Assembly (NCBI RefSeq): GCF_947179115.1
Contig: NZ_CAMXCI010000001.1
Location: 868,001-932,000 of the forward strand
Direction: 5' to 3'
Length of the DNA stretch: 64,000 bases
Origin: Commensalibacter papalotli
Lineage (GTDB): Bacteria; Pseudomonadota; Alphaproteobacteria; Acetobacterales; Acetobacteraceae
Both the position numbers and the translations under genes were made by a program. The notes beneath the pieces were generated by a model. It had not been told where the DNA came from and searched no databases. It was given only the letters and a program-made list of their open reading frames with translations. Position 1 is the stretch's first letter. Each line of letters opens with the position of its first letter. Positions 1 through 8,777 of the stretch are shown in pieces.

Positions 1-95
1 TTCTTTGAGATTTTAATTGTTGATTTTACTCTAAGCGGAGAAAGACGATTCCAGTCCTGTTAAGGCAAGCAACTCATCCAACTTTTGAAACTGCC

Positions 96-1694
96 ATGCA
101 GTTCATTGTGTCAATTATGCTTGCTTATAAGTGGCTATCAAAGAGGTTACTCATCATCATCTTTGTAATGGTGATGAGCTTTTCCGTTGCTTTGGCTCAG
201 CAAACACAACCGAATGCTTCTTCTGCACCTCCTAAAAAAGATTTTGATCAAAGCAACTATGTTAATATTATCGCCACAGCGCTAACATTTTTACAGCCCA
301 GAACCCTAGATGAGCACTCTATTGAACAATTATGCCTATGGGGCTTAAATGGATTGAATGCAATTGATCCAACATTTTCTGTAAAAGAGGAAAATGGTAA
401 GTTAAATTTATATAAAGTACAAAAATTAATTTATAGTGCCACAATCCCTGTCGCAACTGACAAAGATAATATAAAAATCTGGTCACAAAATGTAATTAAT
501 ATTTGGTATAACGCTTGGCAGAACTCAACAGCTATTCAGTCTGTTGGTAAGCAAGGGGTTATCCAAGCTTTTTTTGATGAATTATTTGATCATATGGATC
601 CATATTCTCGTTACGTTGCTCCCAGTTCAGCTTCGACAGACCGAGATGCTCGTGATGGTGGAGATGCAAGTGCTGGTATTTCCCTCATAAAGCAAGGAAA
701 TTTTTTTATTATTTCTTCTATCAATCCAAACGGTCCATCTTGGGACAGTGGATTAATGTTGGGTCAGCGTTTATATGCTGTTGATGGTAAAAAAACAGCT
801 AAGGAATCCTTAGATACAATTGTAAAATGGTTAAAAGGAAAGGAAGGCTCTTCATTATCCTTAACCGTTGGCTCTGCACGCAGTAAACGAGTTAAAACTG
901 TTCATATTAAAAGAGAAGCCGTCCCACCAGCAACAGTTTTTGCTTTTACTAGCGACAATATTGTCATGCTCAAAGTAACTTCCTTCTCTACTGATACGGC
1001 TGAAGAGATTAGTCAATATCTTGATCAGGCAACTCAAGACATGAAGATTAAAGGTCTAATCATAGACCTAAGAGGTAATCGTGGAGGGGTTTTACAACAA
1101 GCCATCACCAGCGTAGCATTAGTCTTAGATAACGGTATTGCCGCAACTACCCAAGGGAGATTTGAAGAAGCCAATCATATTTGGGCGGTACAAGGTGGTG
1201 ATCTTACTCAAGGAATACCCATTGTTATATTGGTTGATGGGCATACCGCCAGTGCAGCTGAAATTATGGCAGCAGCCCTCGCTGATCATAAACGTGCCGT
1301 CGTTGTCGGAAGTACAACATTAGGAAAAGGATTGGTACAAACCATAGCCCAACTTCCTGATGAAGGTGAGTTATTCGTTACGTGGAGTCGTGTCTTAGCT
1401 CCTTTGGGATGGCCGTTACAAGGATTAGGGGTCATGCCACAAATATGCACTAGTCGTGGAGAACAATTTGTTAAAAAACAAATGGATGCTTTAAAAACTC
1501 CCACTTCTTTTTACAAAAATAACGTTACCGCCTCTCGTAAAGCTCGTCCACCTTTAGATGCAAAAACCATTCAAACTATTCGTAGCGCTTGCCCCGCTGC
1601 CCTGGGAACGGATGCTGATCTTGCTATTGCTAATACATTAATCCTTAAACCAGCACTTTATAAACAAGCCTTAAATTTAATTACTAGTGAATAA
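96..1694 (+). CDS. S41 family (C-terminal processing, CtpA/Prc-type) peptidase
   Basis: Predicted periplasmic serine protease. A hydrophobic N-terminal segment ending in ALA-QQ looks like a cleavable signal peptide. A PDZ-like domain covers about residues 185-275 and the S41 catalytic domain about 285-460. The likely nucleophile is Ser386 in GHTAS and the general base Lys411 in LGKG. Their 25-residue spacing equals that of E. coli Prc (Ser430/Lys455, from memory). Proteases of this family trim C-termini of periplasmic proteins, often to control peptidoglycan hydrolases; the substrate here is unknown. No convincing ribosome-binding site marks the start: ATG at 96 is used, and ATG at 117 also leaves a good signal peptide. 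The gene may belong to an operon that begins left of the window. Confidence 0.88.
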   Translation: MQFIVSIMLAYKWLSKRLLIIIFVMVMSFSVALAQQTQPNASSAPPKKDFDQSNYVNIIATALTFLQPRTLDEHSIEQLCLWGLNGLNAIDPTFSVKEENGKLNLYKVQKLIYSATIPVATDKDNIKIWSQNVINIWYNAWQNSTAIQSVGKQGVIQAFFDELFDHMDPYSRYVAPSSASTDRDARDGGDASAGISLIKQGNFFIISSINPNGPSWDSGLMLGQRLYAVDGKKTAKESLDTIVKWLKGKEGSSLSLTVGSARSKRVKTVHIKREAVPPATVFAFTSDNIVMLKVTSFSTDTAEEISQYLDQATQDMKIKGLIIDLRGNRGGVLQQAITSVALVLDNGIAATTQGRFEEANHIWAVQGGDLTQGIPIVILVDGHTASAAEIMAAALADHKRAVVVGSTTLGKGLVQTIAQLPDEGELFVTWSRVLAPLGWPLQGLGVMPQICTSRGEQFVKKQMDALKTPTSFYKNNVTASRKARPPLDAKTIQTIRSACPAALGTDADLAIANTLILKPALYKQALNLITSE

Positions 1695-1878
1695 TCGTAA
1701 ATTTAAAAATCATATCCAGCAATTTGTATAAATATGTGATGTTTGTATGACAAAAAGAAAACTTTTTATTAAAAAATCGATTTTTTACTTCTTTCTTATG
1801 AAAAAACACGCTATTTCCAATCAGTATATTGATCATAACGCAACAGCCGTTACACTAAACAGGAGTTTAAAGGTTAAG

Positions 1879-3030
1879 ATGAACTTTCGCTTTCGTCTAT
1901 TAATGACATCACTATTCAGCCTTTCAGCATCTTTTTGTGTAACATCGTTCTTAGCATCCACAGCTAAAGCGCAACCTGTTCAAGGAATATATGTTACTGG
2001 TGCAGGTGGCGTGAGTTTTAATCAGGATCAAGTTGTTCGATTAAACAAGTTTATGCCTGGAGGTAGAGATAAATATACTCCTGGTGCTACTGCTGTTACC
2101 AGTCTTGGTTACGGGTTAGGAAATGGCTTTAGAGTTGAAGTCGAAGGAAACTATCGAAATAATCCATTAAAATATCAAAATCTAGGATCATATAAAGCTT
2201 GGGGGCAAGGTCGCCAACAAACTTACGGTTTTATGGCAAATGCACTTTTTGATATGGATGTTGGAAGCCCCTATATTTTCCCTTATTTCGGTGCTGGTAT
2301 TGGTTATGGCTGGTCATCAATGAATGGCGTTAGATTACGCACATCTGATAATCGTCTAACAGAGCATCTAGGTGGAACTTTTGGGAATTTCTCATATCAA
2401 GCAATTGGTGGTCTGTCTTTTCCAACCCCTTGGGTTGTTGGATTGTCGTTTACAACAGAATATCGCTTTTGGACGATGTTAGGCCCACAAAGTCATACAG
2501 CTGATGTTTGGGGAACACAAGGTGGGTATAATACAACCCATGCCTATAGCCAAGCTCGAGGAAACAGAGACACAACTACTTACTTCAACCACTCAATTTT
2601 ATTGGGGTTAAGATACGAATTCAACCCTGCTCCTCCTCCAACGACACCTGTAGAGGCAGCACCGACAGTTCCTCAATCAAGAAAATCTCGTACATATTTA
2701 GTCTTTTTTGCTTGGGATAGTTACGCTCTAAACGATCGTTCAATTTCTATCGTCAAAGAAGCTGCGCAGGCATATAACAGCGTGCACAGCACACGTATTG
2801 AAGCAGATGGATATACTGACTCTTCTGCTGCACCTAACGCACAAGGAAAACGCTACAATGTAGCACTTTCTTTAAAAAGAGCTCGCACCATCAAAGCTGA
2901 ATTGATTAAAAATGGTGTCCCAGCAAGTAATATTGATATCCACGGCTATGGATCTGAAAATCCATTAGTTCCTACAGGACCAAATGTTCGTGAAGCGCAA
3001 AATCGTCGTGTAGAAATTATATTACGTTAA
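1879..3030 (+). CDS. OmpA-family outer membrane protein
   Basis: The frame is open from 1747, but ATG 1879 is preferred. It is preceded by AGGAG/AAAGG and begins a typical signal peptide ending AKA-QPVQG, giving 383 residues. The N-terminal part (about 35-250) has alternating aromatic and glycine-rich segments typical of an eight-stranded barrel. A Pro/Thr-rich linker (about 252-265) leads to an OmpA_C peptidoglycan-binding domain (about 270-383). That domain has the GYTD segment and the following LKRAR helix, which carry the Asp and Arg that bind diaminopimelate in this family. The likely role is anchoring the outer membrane to the cell wall. A strong terminator follows, so it is probably transcribed alone. 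Confidence 0.9.
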   Translation: MNFRFRLLMTSLFSLSASFCVTSFLASTAKAQPVQGIYVTGAGGVSFNQDQVVRLNKFMPGGRDKYTPGATAVTSLGYGLGNGFRVEVEGNYRNNPLKYQNLGSYKAWGQGRQQTYGFMANALFDMDVGSPYIFPYFGAGIGYGWSSMNGVRLRTSDNRLTEHLGGTFGNFSYQAIGGLSFPTPWVVGLSFTTEYRFWTMLGPQSHTADVWGTQGGYNTTHAYSQARGNRDTTTYFNHSILLGLRYEFNPAPPPTTPVEAAPTVPQSRKSRTYLVFFAWDSYALNDRSISIVKEAAQAYNSVHSTRIEADGYTDSSAAPNAQGKRYNVALSLKRARTIKAELIKNGVPASNIDIHGYGSENPLVPTGPNVREAQNRRVEIILR

Positions 3031-3044
3031 TATATAAATAATTC

Positions 3045-3076
3045 AAAAAAAGCGGGATTATTTCCCGCTTTTTTTA
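3045..3076. terminator. bidirectional terminator between ompA-like gene and cysK
   Basis: A perfect inverted repeat (AAAAAAAGCGGGA, short loop, TCCCGCTTTTTTT) lies between the convergent OmpA-family gene and cysK. The A-run on one side and T-run on the other let it work as an intrinsic terminator for both strands. Confidence 0.93.
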
Positions 3077-3099
3077 TTTTCCTATAATAAAGTTGTAAC

Positions 3100-4083
3100 T
3101 TATCCTAAACCATTAAATAGTGGTGTTGATAAATAACGCTCTGCAAAAGATGGTGCAATAGCAACAATCATTTTTCCTTTATTTTCAGGGCGTGATGCTA
3201 ACAATAAACTTGCATGCAAAGCCGCACCTGATGAGATTCCTACAGGAATTCCATCTAGACTTGCAAGCCTGCGTGAAGCTGACAATGCATCATTTTCAGA
3301 TACCATTAAAATTTGCTTAATTAAGTCTGTTTCTAAAACTTTTGGTCTGAATCCAGCACCGATCCCTTGAATACCATGAGGACCAGGTTCTTCACCATTC
3401 AACACAGCACTTTCAGCTGGCTCTATTCCATAAATCTCTATATTTGAATTATGCTTTTTTAATCCTTTAGCAATCCCTGTTACTGTCCCGCCAGTTCCAA
3501 TACCAGCAACAACAATATCAACCTTACCCGCAGTATCTTGCCAGATTTCCTCGGCTGTTGTTAACTCGTGAACAACAGCGTTTACTGGATTTTCAAACTG
3601 TTTTGGCATCCACGCATTTTCGGTGGTTTTTACAATCTCTTCTGCACGAGCAATCGCACCAGCCATTCCTAAGTGCCCAGGTGTAAGTTCAAGTTGTGCG
3701 TCTAAAAAACGCATCATTTTTCTACGTTCTATAGAAGCTTTTTCAGGCATCGTTACAATTAAACGATACCCTCTTGCTGCTGCTACAAAAGCCAAACCAA
3801 TCCCAGTATTTCCAGATGTAGGCTCAACTAAAATACTTTTCTGAGGACTAATTAATCCATCTGCCTCTGCCTGTAAAACCATGGCTGTTGCCAAACGATC
3901 CTTTACAGATGCCAAAGGGTTAAAACACTCTAATTTTAGCAAAATATCTGCGGAAACCTGCTCTTTTCTCAAAAGATTAGAAGGTCTTACCAAAGGAGTT
4001 CCTCCGATGGTTTCGATCAATGAGTTATAAATTTTACCTCTTGGTTCAGAGAAACCAAAATTATTATTTTGGGCATCAACCAT
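3100..4083 (-). CDS. cysK: cysteine synthase A (O-acetylserine sulfhydrylase)
   Basis: Fold-type II PLP enzyme, 327 residues, that makes L-cysteine from O-acetylserine and sulfide in the cytoplasm. The PLP lysine is Lys61 in the ASVKDR motif and the substrate loop is SGNTG at 90-94. A glycine-rich phosphate-binding segment (GIGTGGT) lies near residue 200. The start is supported by AAGGA upstream of ATG 4083. The gene is divergent from an Rrf2-type regulator across 171 AT-rich bases, a layout that suggests the regulator controls it. The 327-residue length suits CysK/CysM; the motifs fit CysK better. Confidence 0.95.
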   Translation of the reverse strand: MVDAQNNNFGFSEPRGKIYNSLIETIGGTPLVRPSNLLRKEQVSADILLKLECFNPLASVKDRLATAMVLQAEADGLISPQKSILVEPTSGNTGIGLAFVAAARGYRLIVTMPEKASIERRKMMRFLDAQLELTPGHLGMAGAIARAEEIVKTTENAWMPKQFENPVNAVVHELTTAEEIWQDTAGKVDIVVAGIGTGGTVTGIAKGLKKHNSNIEIYGIEPAESAVLNGEEPGPHGIQGIGAGFRPKVLETDLIKQILMVSENDALSASRRLASLDGIPVGISSGAALHASLLLASRPENKGKMIVAIAPSFAERYLSTPLFNGLG

Positions 4084-4254
4084 TTGACTTTGTTCCTTTT
4101 TTTAATTTATTAAAAATATTTTACTATAATTTGTTGTAAATAAATTATTTCCTATAGAATAACCCTATTTTTTATCTTACTATAGATTATATATATTTTT
4201 ATAACACAAATAAATTTATTATTTACACAAAGAACCTGAGGGTGGACAATTTTT
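4084..4254. promoter_or_regulatory. divergent promoter region of cysK and Rrf2 regulator
   Basis: Very AT-rich 171-base intergenic region that must hold promoters for both genes. A short dyad, ATAG-N7-CTAT, lies at 4154-4168, with a CTATAG palindrome nearby. Rrf2 proteins bind AT-rich dyads, so this is a candidate operator, but the match is weak and could be chance. A GGTGGA ribosome-binding site precedes the regulator. Confidence 0.35.
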
Positions 4255-4704
4255 ATGATTTTAAGACAAGATCGTGCAATTATTGCTATTTTAATCGTAA
4301 CAGATATTGCATTTTATTCCAGTCGTAATAACACGGTCAGTGCTGCAGATATTTCTACACGAACCAATTTACCTAAAAGAAGTATTGAACCCCTATTACA
4401 ACTGCTCTCAAAAGCATCGATTTTAGAAAGCACCAGAGGCCCTCATGGGGGATATCATTTAGGTAAGCCCAAACGGCTGATTACAATTGCGAATATCATT
4501 CAAGCAATTTCAGTACAAGAAAAAGAAAAATATACAGAAATTCTGTCTCCATTATACCAACAAGTGGTTAAACCTTTTTGGGAAGAAACAGATCATAAAA
4601 TATTAAAAGATACGTCGAAAATTACGCTGCAAGACTTAATAAAAAATGCAGAGGAAAAAGGAATGAAGCGGCCTCGCCCTAATCCGATTTATTTCACAAT
4701 ATAA
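4255..4704 (+). CDS. Rrf2-family transcriptional regulator without cysteines
   Basis: A 149-residue winged-helix protein. The N-terminal helix-turn-helix covers about residues 22-65. The wing has the GPHGGYHLGK signature typical of Rrf2 (compare GxxGGY/xL in IscR, NsrR and CymR). The sequence contains no cysteine, so it cannot bind a cysteine-ligated Fe-S cluster as IscR and NsrR do. That makes it closest in type to CymR, the Bacillus cysteine-metabolism repressor that senses through complex formation with CysK. Its position divergent from cysK supports the analogy, but the function is inferred. Confidence 0.85.
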   Translation: MILRQDRAIIAILIVTDIAFYSSRNNTVSAADISTRTNLPKRSIEPLLQLLSKASILESTRGPHGGYHLGKPKRLITIANIIQAISVQEKEKYTEILSPLYQQVVKPFWEETDHKILKDTSKITLQDLIKNAEEKGMKRPRPNPIYFTI

Positions 4705-4740
4705 AAATAAATATGAAGTTCTTTAACTTCATATTTATTT
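4705..4740. terminator. bidirectional hairpin terminator
   Basis: A perfect 16-base-pair stem (4705-4720 with 4725-4740) and a four-base loop sit between the convergent Rrf2 gene and the following lipoprotein gene. The AT-rich stem ends act as A- and T-runs on either strand. Confidence 0.8.
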
Positions 4741-4761
4741 AAGTTTGATTAATTAAAAAAA

Positions 4762-5316
4762 CTAATTTTTCTTAACAGTAGAATGACGAGCCGTTTTTTT
4801 GCGACTTTTGGTTGCTTTCGTTTTGCTTGTTGTTCTACTTACAGGTGCTGCTACAGCAGGTTTAGGCACTTGTACACCCGTGTTATCAACAGTAACATCA
4901 ACAGATAATGGTGTTTTTAATGTTCCATCTTTATGAATCAGATTAACAGTAAATTTATCTGAACCTGCATATGCCATTGTTGGTGTATAACGCACATAAG
5001 TGCGATTATCATAATTATACAAGAATGTTTTACCATTTGTTGGTGTAGCGGTCATCCCAAAAGAGGGAAATGCACCTTTTGAATCTGGATCATTTACCAC
5101 AAATTGGCATTGACCATCATCACTACGCACAGCCATGGTTGTTTTCCAACTACCATCTTTTTCTTTGACAATTGGTGTTACTGTACATACTGCAGAACGT
5201 TTGTCATATTTAAAAGGGTTATTTACCTCACTATCAACAGAAGTAAGACTATTATGTTGACATGCAGTTAGAGCAAAACCCAAACCAACCAAAACTAAAG
5301 ATAATTGAAGACGCAC
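4762..5316 (-). CDS. predicted lipoprotein with Ig-like segment and basic C-terminal tail
   Basis: 184 residues starting at GTG 5316 with a GGGGG ribosome-binding site. A signal peptide ends in the lipobox LTAC (Cys19), so it is probably lipidated. Residues about 40-145 look beta-rich. A segment reading YTPTMAYAGSDKFTV resembles the end of bacterial Ig/cadherin-like repeats, which share the pattern YxGxDxFT. A linker rich in Pro, Ala and Val leads to a Lys/Arg/Thr/Ser tail (last ~25 residues). A similar tail ends the divergent neighbour that starts at 5756. No known family is recognised with certainty. Confidence 0.72.
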   Translation of the reverse strand: MRLQLSLVLVGLGFALTACQHNSLTSVDSEVNNPFKYDKRSAVCTVTPIVKEKDGSWKTTMAVRSDDGQCQFVVNDPDSKGAFPSFGMTATPTNGKTFLYNYDNRTYVRYTPTMAYAGSDKFTVNLIHKDGTLKTPLSVDVTVDNTGVQVPKPAVAAPVSRTTSKTKATKSRKKTARHSTVKKN

Positions 5317-5755
5317 TTATTAGCCCCCATTGCATTCAACGAAAAACCATTTTTCGTTTTATGATTATTAAGCAAACCATTCACTTATAACATAAATTAT
5401 ATAAAATGTTTGATCTACATCCAAACAGCCCAAAGCATACTCAATATTTCATTTACACAATACATATTACTTAAACAAAATATATTTATATAATTTTAGA
5501 AAATTAAAATTATCTTTATCACTTATAGAAGATAAAACAATGATTTTTTATCCCACATGATAAGTTAATAAAGGACAATAAACTATTGCATTATACCAAA
5601 TACCTGCTATATCGAAAAGGCAAATCATATGAACTGATACAAATTTGAGTTGCTAAGAAAATAAAAATAGCTGAAAAAAATTATCGAATCGGTTATTTTA
5701 TATTCATTTGATATATTCTTATAATCATTTACCCTTTCCTGATTTGGAGAATTGA
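5317..5755. other. 439-base AT-rich divergent intergenic region
   Basis: No gene is supported here. It separates two divergent envelope-protein genes and should hold both promoters. A 9-base-pair hairpin (5338-5346 with 5350-5358, loop CCA) lies in the expected leader of the minus-strand lipoprotein mRNA. A TATAAT hexamer at 5720-5725 is a possible -10 box for the plus-strand gene, but no good -35 box accompanies it. Confidence 0.4.
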
Positions 5756-6301
5756 ATGTCTTTTTCAATTAAACGTCTTGCTCTTTCTGGGTTTATTCTT
5801 AGCGGCCTTACTTTGGGTCAGGTTAATGTTGCAAATGCAGCTTGCCGAACGTCTGTTGCTCGCGATGCTTTTAATATCGAAGGCTTAAAAAGTGAACTTA
5901 TGGTCACAGCCCTTTCTTGTAAAGCACAAGACCAATATAACGGATTTATTAAACAATTTGGTTCTATTGTTAATGAAGAAGAATCTAAATTAAAACGTCA
6001 TTTCCGTACTACTTACGGCAAAGGTGCTCAAAAGGCACAAGACGATTATATTACGCAATTGGCAAATGTTCAATCTTCTCAAGGGTTAAAAGCAGGAACA
6101 ATTTTCTGTTTACAAAGAATGAGCATGTTCGACGAGATTAAACCTTTAAAAACAGCAACAGATTTATCTCAATATGCTGATGCCAAAGATATTATGCAAC
6201 CAACTTCAATTGAAGTCTGTGATGCGCCTTCTTCAAAAAGCAAAGCAAGAACGAGCAAAAAAAGCACAGTACGCCATACAAAAAAAACTAGCAAAAAATA
6301 A
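5756..6301 (+). CDS. predicted exported protein with basic C-terminal tail
   Basis: 181 residues, ATG preceded by GGAG. The signal peptide ends ANA-AC, so the mature protein begins near residue 29 and should be periplasmic. It contains several cysteines (near 29, 54, 118 and 154 by rough count) that could form disulfides. The middle is predicted mainly helical. The last ~25 residues are almost only Lys, Arg, Ser, Thr and Ala, like the tail of the divergent lipoprotein ending at 4762. I do not recognise the family; a role in the envelope is the most that can be inferred. Confidence 0.75.
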   Translation: MSFSIKRLALSGFILSGLTLGQVNVANAACRTSVARDAFNIEGLKSELMVTALSCKAQDQYNGFIKQFGSIVNEEESKLKRHFRTTYGKGAQKAQDDYITQLANVQSSQGLKAGTIFCLQRMSMFDEIKPLKTATDLSQYADAKDIMQPTSIEVCDAPSSKSKARTSKKSTVRHTKKTSKK

Positions 6302-6366
6302 TATAGATTGAGAGATATGAAGAAAATAATTTATGAAATTGTACCTTTCGTGGGAACAGTCCTAAT

Positions 6367-8370
6367 ATGAGTGATTTATTTTCTTCTGATAACTCCAAAC
6401 CATCCATAGAACAGCCCTCTATTTCGACCTCTAGTGATTATAATGCAAAAGATATTGAGGTTTTAGAAGGGCTTGAGCCGGTTCGCAGACGACCTGGTAT
6501 GTATATTGGTGGTACTGATGAGGCAGCATATCATCATATGGCCTCAGAAATCCTTGACAACTCCATGGACGAAGCTGTTGGTGGATTTGCAAGTATTATT
6601 CAAATCAGTTTAGATATTGGTAATAAATTAACTATTCGAGATAACGGTCGTGGGATTCCCGTTGATCCTCATCCAAAATATAAAGATAAATCTGCATTAG
6701 AAGTTATCCTTACAACTTTACATGCAGGTGGAAAATTTTCTAATAAAATTTATAACACAGCTGGCGGATTACATGGCGTTGGTTCCTCAGTTGTTAATGC
6801 TCTATCTTCGTGGATGGAGGTCGAGATTGCCAGAGATAAAATCCTTTGGCAACAAACCTATAGCCGTGGTAATCCAACTTCTGTTTTAACAAAAATAGGT
6901 GTTGTACAAAATCGCCGTGGGACTCAAATCAGCTTTATCCCTGATACAGAAATATTTGGCGATATTAACTTTTCACCTAAACAACTTTTTAAGCTTTGCC
7001 GTGCTAAGGCATTCTTATTCAAAGGGGTTACCATTCGTTGGTCATGTGACGAATCCCTTCTTAAAGGCAGTGACGTTCCTGCACAGGCAACACTGCATTT
7101 TCCTAATGGTTTAGAGGACAGCTTAAGGGAAGAAATAGACCTAAATAATTTAATCTGCCCTATTTGGTCGGGCGATGTTGCTTTACCAACGGATGCACAA
7201 GGCAAAGATACAGGCCGTATTGAATGGTCTATTGCTTGGCTTACAAAAGGTGATTCTTCGCTAAGCTCTTTTTGTAACACTATCCCTACGCCTCTTGGGG
7301 GAACTCATGAGCAAGGTTTTAAAAATGCTTTACTTAAAGGCATCAAAACATGGGGGGATCAACGCTCTAATAAACGTACATCAATTATTACAGGAGATGA
7401 TGTCCTAGGTTCATTAGCAGCTAAACTATCTGTTTTTATTCGCGACCCAGAATTCCAAGGACAAACTAAAGAAAAACTCAGCTCCAAAGAAACAATCAAA
7501 CTTGTCGAAACCGCTTTACGAGACCGTCTAGACCATTGGTTAGCTGCAGACCCAAGCCAAGCAGATACATTATTCCTTGCAATTTTAGAAAAAGCGGAAG
7601 AACGTTTACGTCGCAAAGAAGCTAGAGACACTCCTCGAAAGAGCGCTACAAGACGGTTACGCCTTCCTGGTAAATTAACTGACTGTACCAAAGAGAATGC
7701 AGCTGTTACAGAAATATTTATTGTAGAAGGTGATTCTGCTGGTGGCTCTGCAAAGCAAGCGCGTAACCGTGAGACACAAGCAATTTTACCTTTACGTGGA
7801 AAAATTCTGAACGTAGCCAGCGCATCCAATCAAAAACTGAATAATAACCAAGAGTTAAAAGATCTAATTGAGGCGCTAGGATGTGGAATTGGATCGTATT
7901 TTAATATCGAAAAATTACGCTATGGTCGCATCATTATTATGACTGACGCTGATGTTGATGGTGCACATATTGCATCTCTTCTAATGACTTTTTTCTACCA
8001 AGAATTACCTGAACTCATAAACCAAGGAAAACTTTATCTGGCTCAACCACCTCTTTATCGATTGACCCAGGGTGAAAAAAGTATTTATGCTATGGATGAT
8101 AAAGATAAAGATAAAAAGCAAAATAAGCTCAGTCAAGGTCGTGGTAAAGTAGAGGTTTCACGCTTTAAAGGTCTAGGTGAAATGCCTCCAAAAGACCTTA
8201 AAGAAACAACCATGGACCCTAAGCATAGAACTTTATTAAAGGTCACTATTCCTTATGAAGATAAGGATTTTACCGAAGAACGTGTTTCTAATCTCATGGG
8301 GAAAAAATCCGAAATGCGTTTTCAATTTATACAAGAACATGCTGGCACAGTGGACTCTTTAGATATTTGA
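6367..8370 (+). CDS. parE: DNA topoisomerase IV subunit B
   Basis: Type IIA topoisomerase ATPase subunit, 667 residues, which decatenates replicated chromosomes together with ParC. The N-terminal GHKL ATPase has EILDNSMDEA (near 60), DNGRGIP (near 95) and GGLHGVG (near 138). The Toprim domain has EGDSAGGS at 454-461 and TDADVDGAH at 526-534, the acidic residues that bind Mg2+. The length and the lack of the GyrB-specific C-terminal insert favour ParE over GyrB. It appears to be a single-gene unit; no strong ribosome-binding site is visible before ATG 6367. Confidence 0.93.
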   Translation: MSDLFSSDNSKPSIEQPSISTSSDYNAKDIEVLEGLEPVRRRPGMYIGGTDEAAYHHMASEILDNSMDEAVGGFASIIQISLDIGNKLTIRDNGRGIPVDPHPKYKDKSALEVILTTLHAGGKFSNKIYNTAGGLHGVGSSVVNALSSWMEVEIARDKILWQQTYSRGNPTSVLTKIGVVQNRRGTQISFIPDTEIFGDINFSPKQLFKLCRAKAFLFKGVTIRWSCDESLLKGSDVPAQATLHFPNGLEDSLREEIDLNNLICPIWSGDVALPTDAQGKDTGRIEWSIAWLTKGDSSLSSFCNTIPTPLGGTHEQGFKNALLKGIKTWGDQRSNKRTSIITGDDVLGSLAAKLSVFIRDPEFQGQTKEKLSSKETIKLVETALRDRLDHWLAADPSQADTLFLAILEKAEERLRRKEARDTPRKSATRRLRLPGKLTDCTKENAAVTEIFIVEGDSAGGSAKQARNRETQAILPLRGKILNVASASNQKLNNNQELKDLIEALGCGIGSYFNIEKLRYGRIIIMTDADVDGAHIASLLMTFFYQELPELINQGKLYLAQPPLYRLTQGEKSIYAMDDKDKDKKQNKLSQGRGKVEVSRFKGLGEMPPKDLKETTMDPKHRTLLKVTIPYEDKDFTEERVSNLMGKKSEMRFQFIQEHAGTVDSLDI

Positions 8371-8777
8371 AAAATAGTATTTCCCCATCATCTCATGATA
8401 AAATATTTGTATCTTCTACTTTTACTGATGCAATTTTGCTCTAGTAAAATCGACAGTTTTTTTGTTCCTATGAAGTAAACACACGATCAGAAATAATAAT
8501 ATATTGTTTTTGTCGTCACTAACCAACATATTAAATATTAATAATACTTATAATATGTTCCCAAGCAAAATTTGCACCTCCTTTTTTTAAATAGACTAAT
8601 GAAATCAATTCATTTTCTAATAAAATTGTTGTTGGCGCTTTAAGAAAGGGACTAATATTTAAAAACTATCAATTATAAAAAAAATTACTAATTATTTTAG
8701 TAGAATAAAAAAATAAAGTAGTTAATCAAATACATTAACTACTTTATAATAAAAGAAAATATTTAAAAAAGAAGGTA
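8371..8777. other. intergenic stretch with possible decayed reading frames
   Basis: 407 bases between convergent parE and fumC. The fumC terminator occupies the right end. On the minus strand, 8533-8665 is an open frame of 44 codons with protein-like composition (ending ANFAWEHIISIINI), but it has no clear start. A second 35-codon frame follows at 8422-8529. Together they may be the remains of a lost gene, or chance. No homology is recognised. Confidence 0.3.
8702..8747 (-). terminator. fumC terminator
   Basis: A perfect 14-base-pair stem (8713-8726 with 8734-8747) and a seven-base loop. On the minus strand it is followed by a run that is mostly T, as expected for an intrinsic terminator about 30 bases after the fumC stop codon. 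Confidence 0.88.

Noticed and set aside
1747..1878. N-terminal extension of the OmpA-family protein
   Set aside because: The internal ATG 1879 has a ribosome-binding site and starts a proper signal peptide; the extension would bury it.
5338..5358. Hairpin upstream of the lipoprotein as a transcription terminator
   Set aside because: It lies just upstream of the gene start on the minus strand, and no gene ends there; it is better described as a leader hairpin of unknown role.
7359..7829. Minus-strand 156-codon frame inside parE
   Set aside because: It is antisense to the conserved Toprim-containing part of parE and has no independent support.
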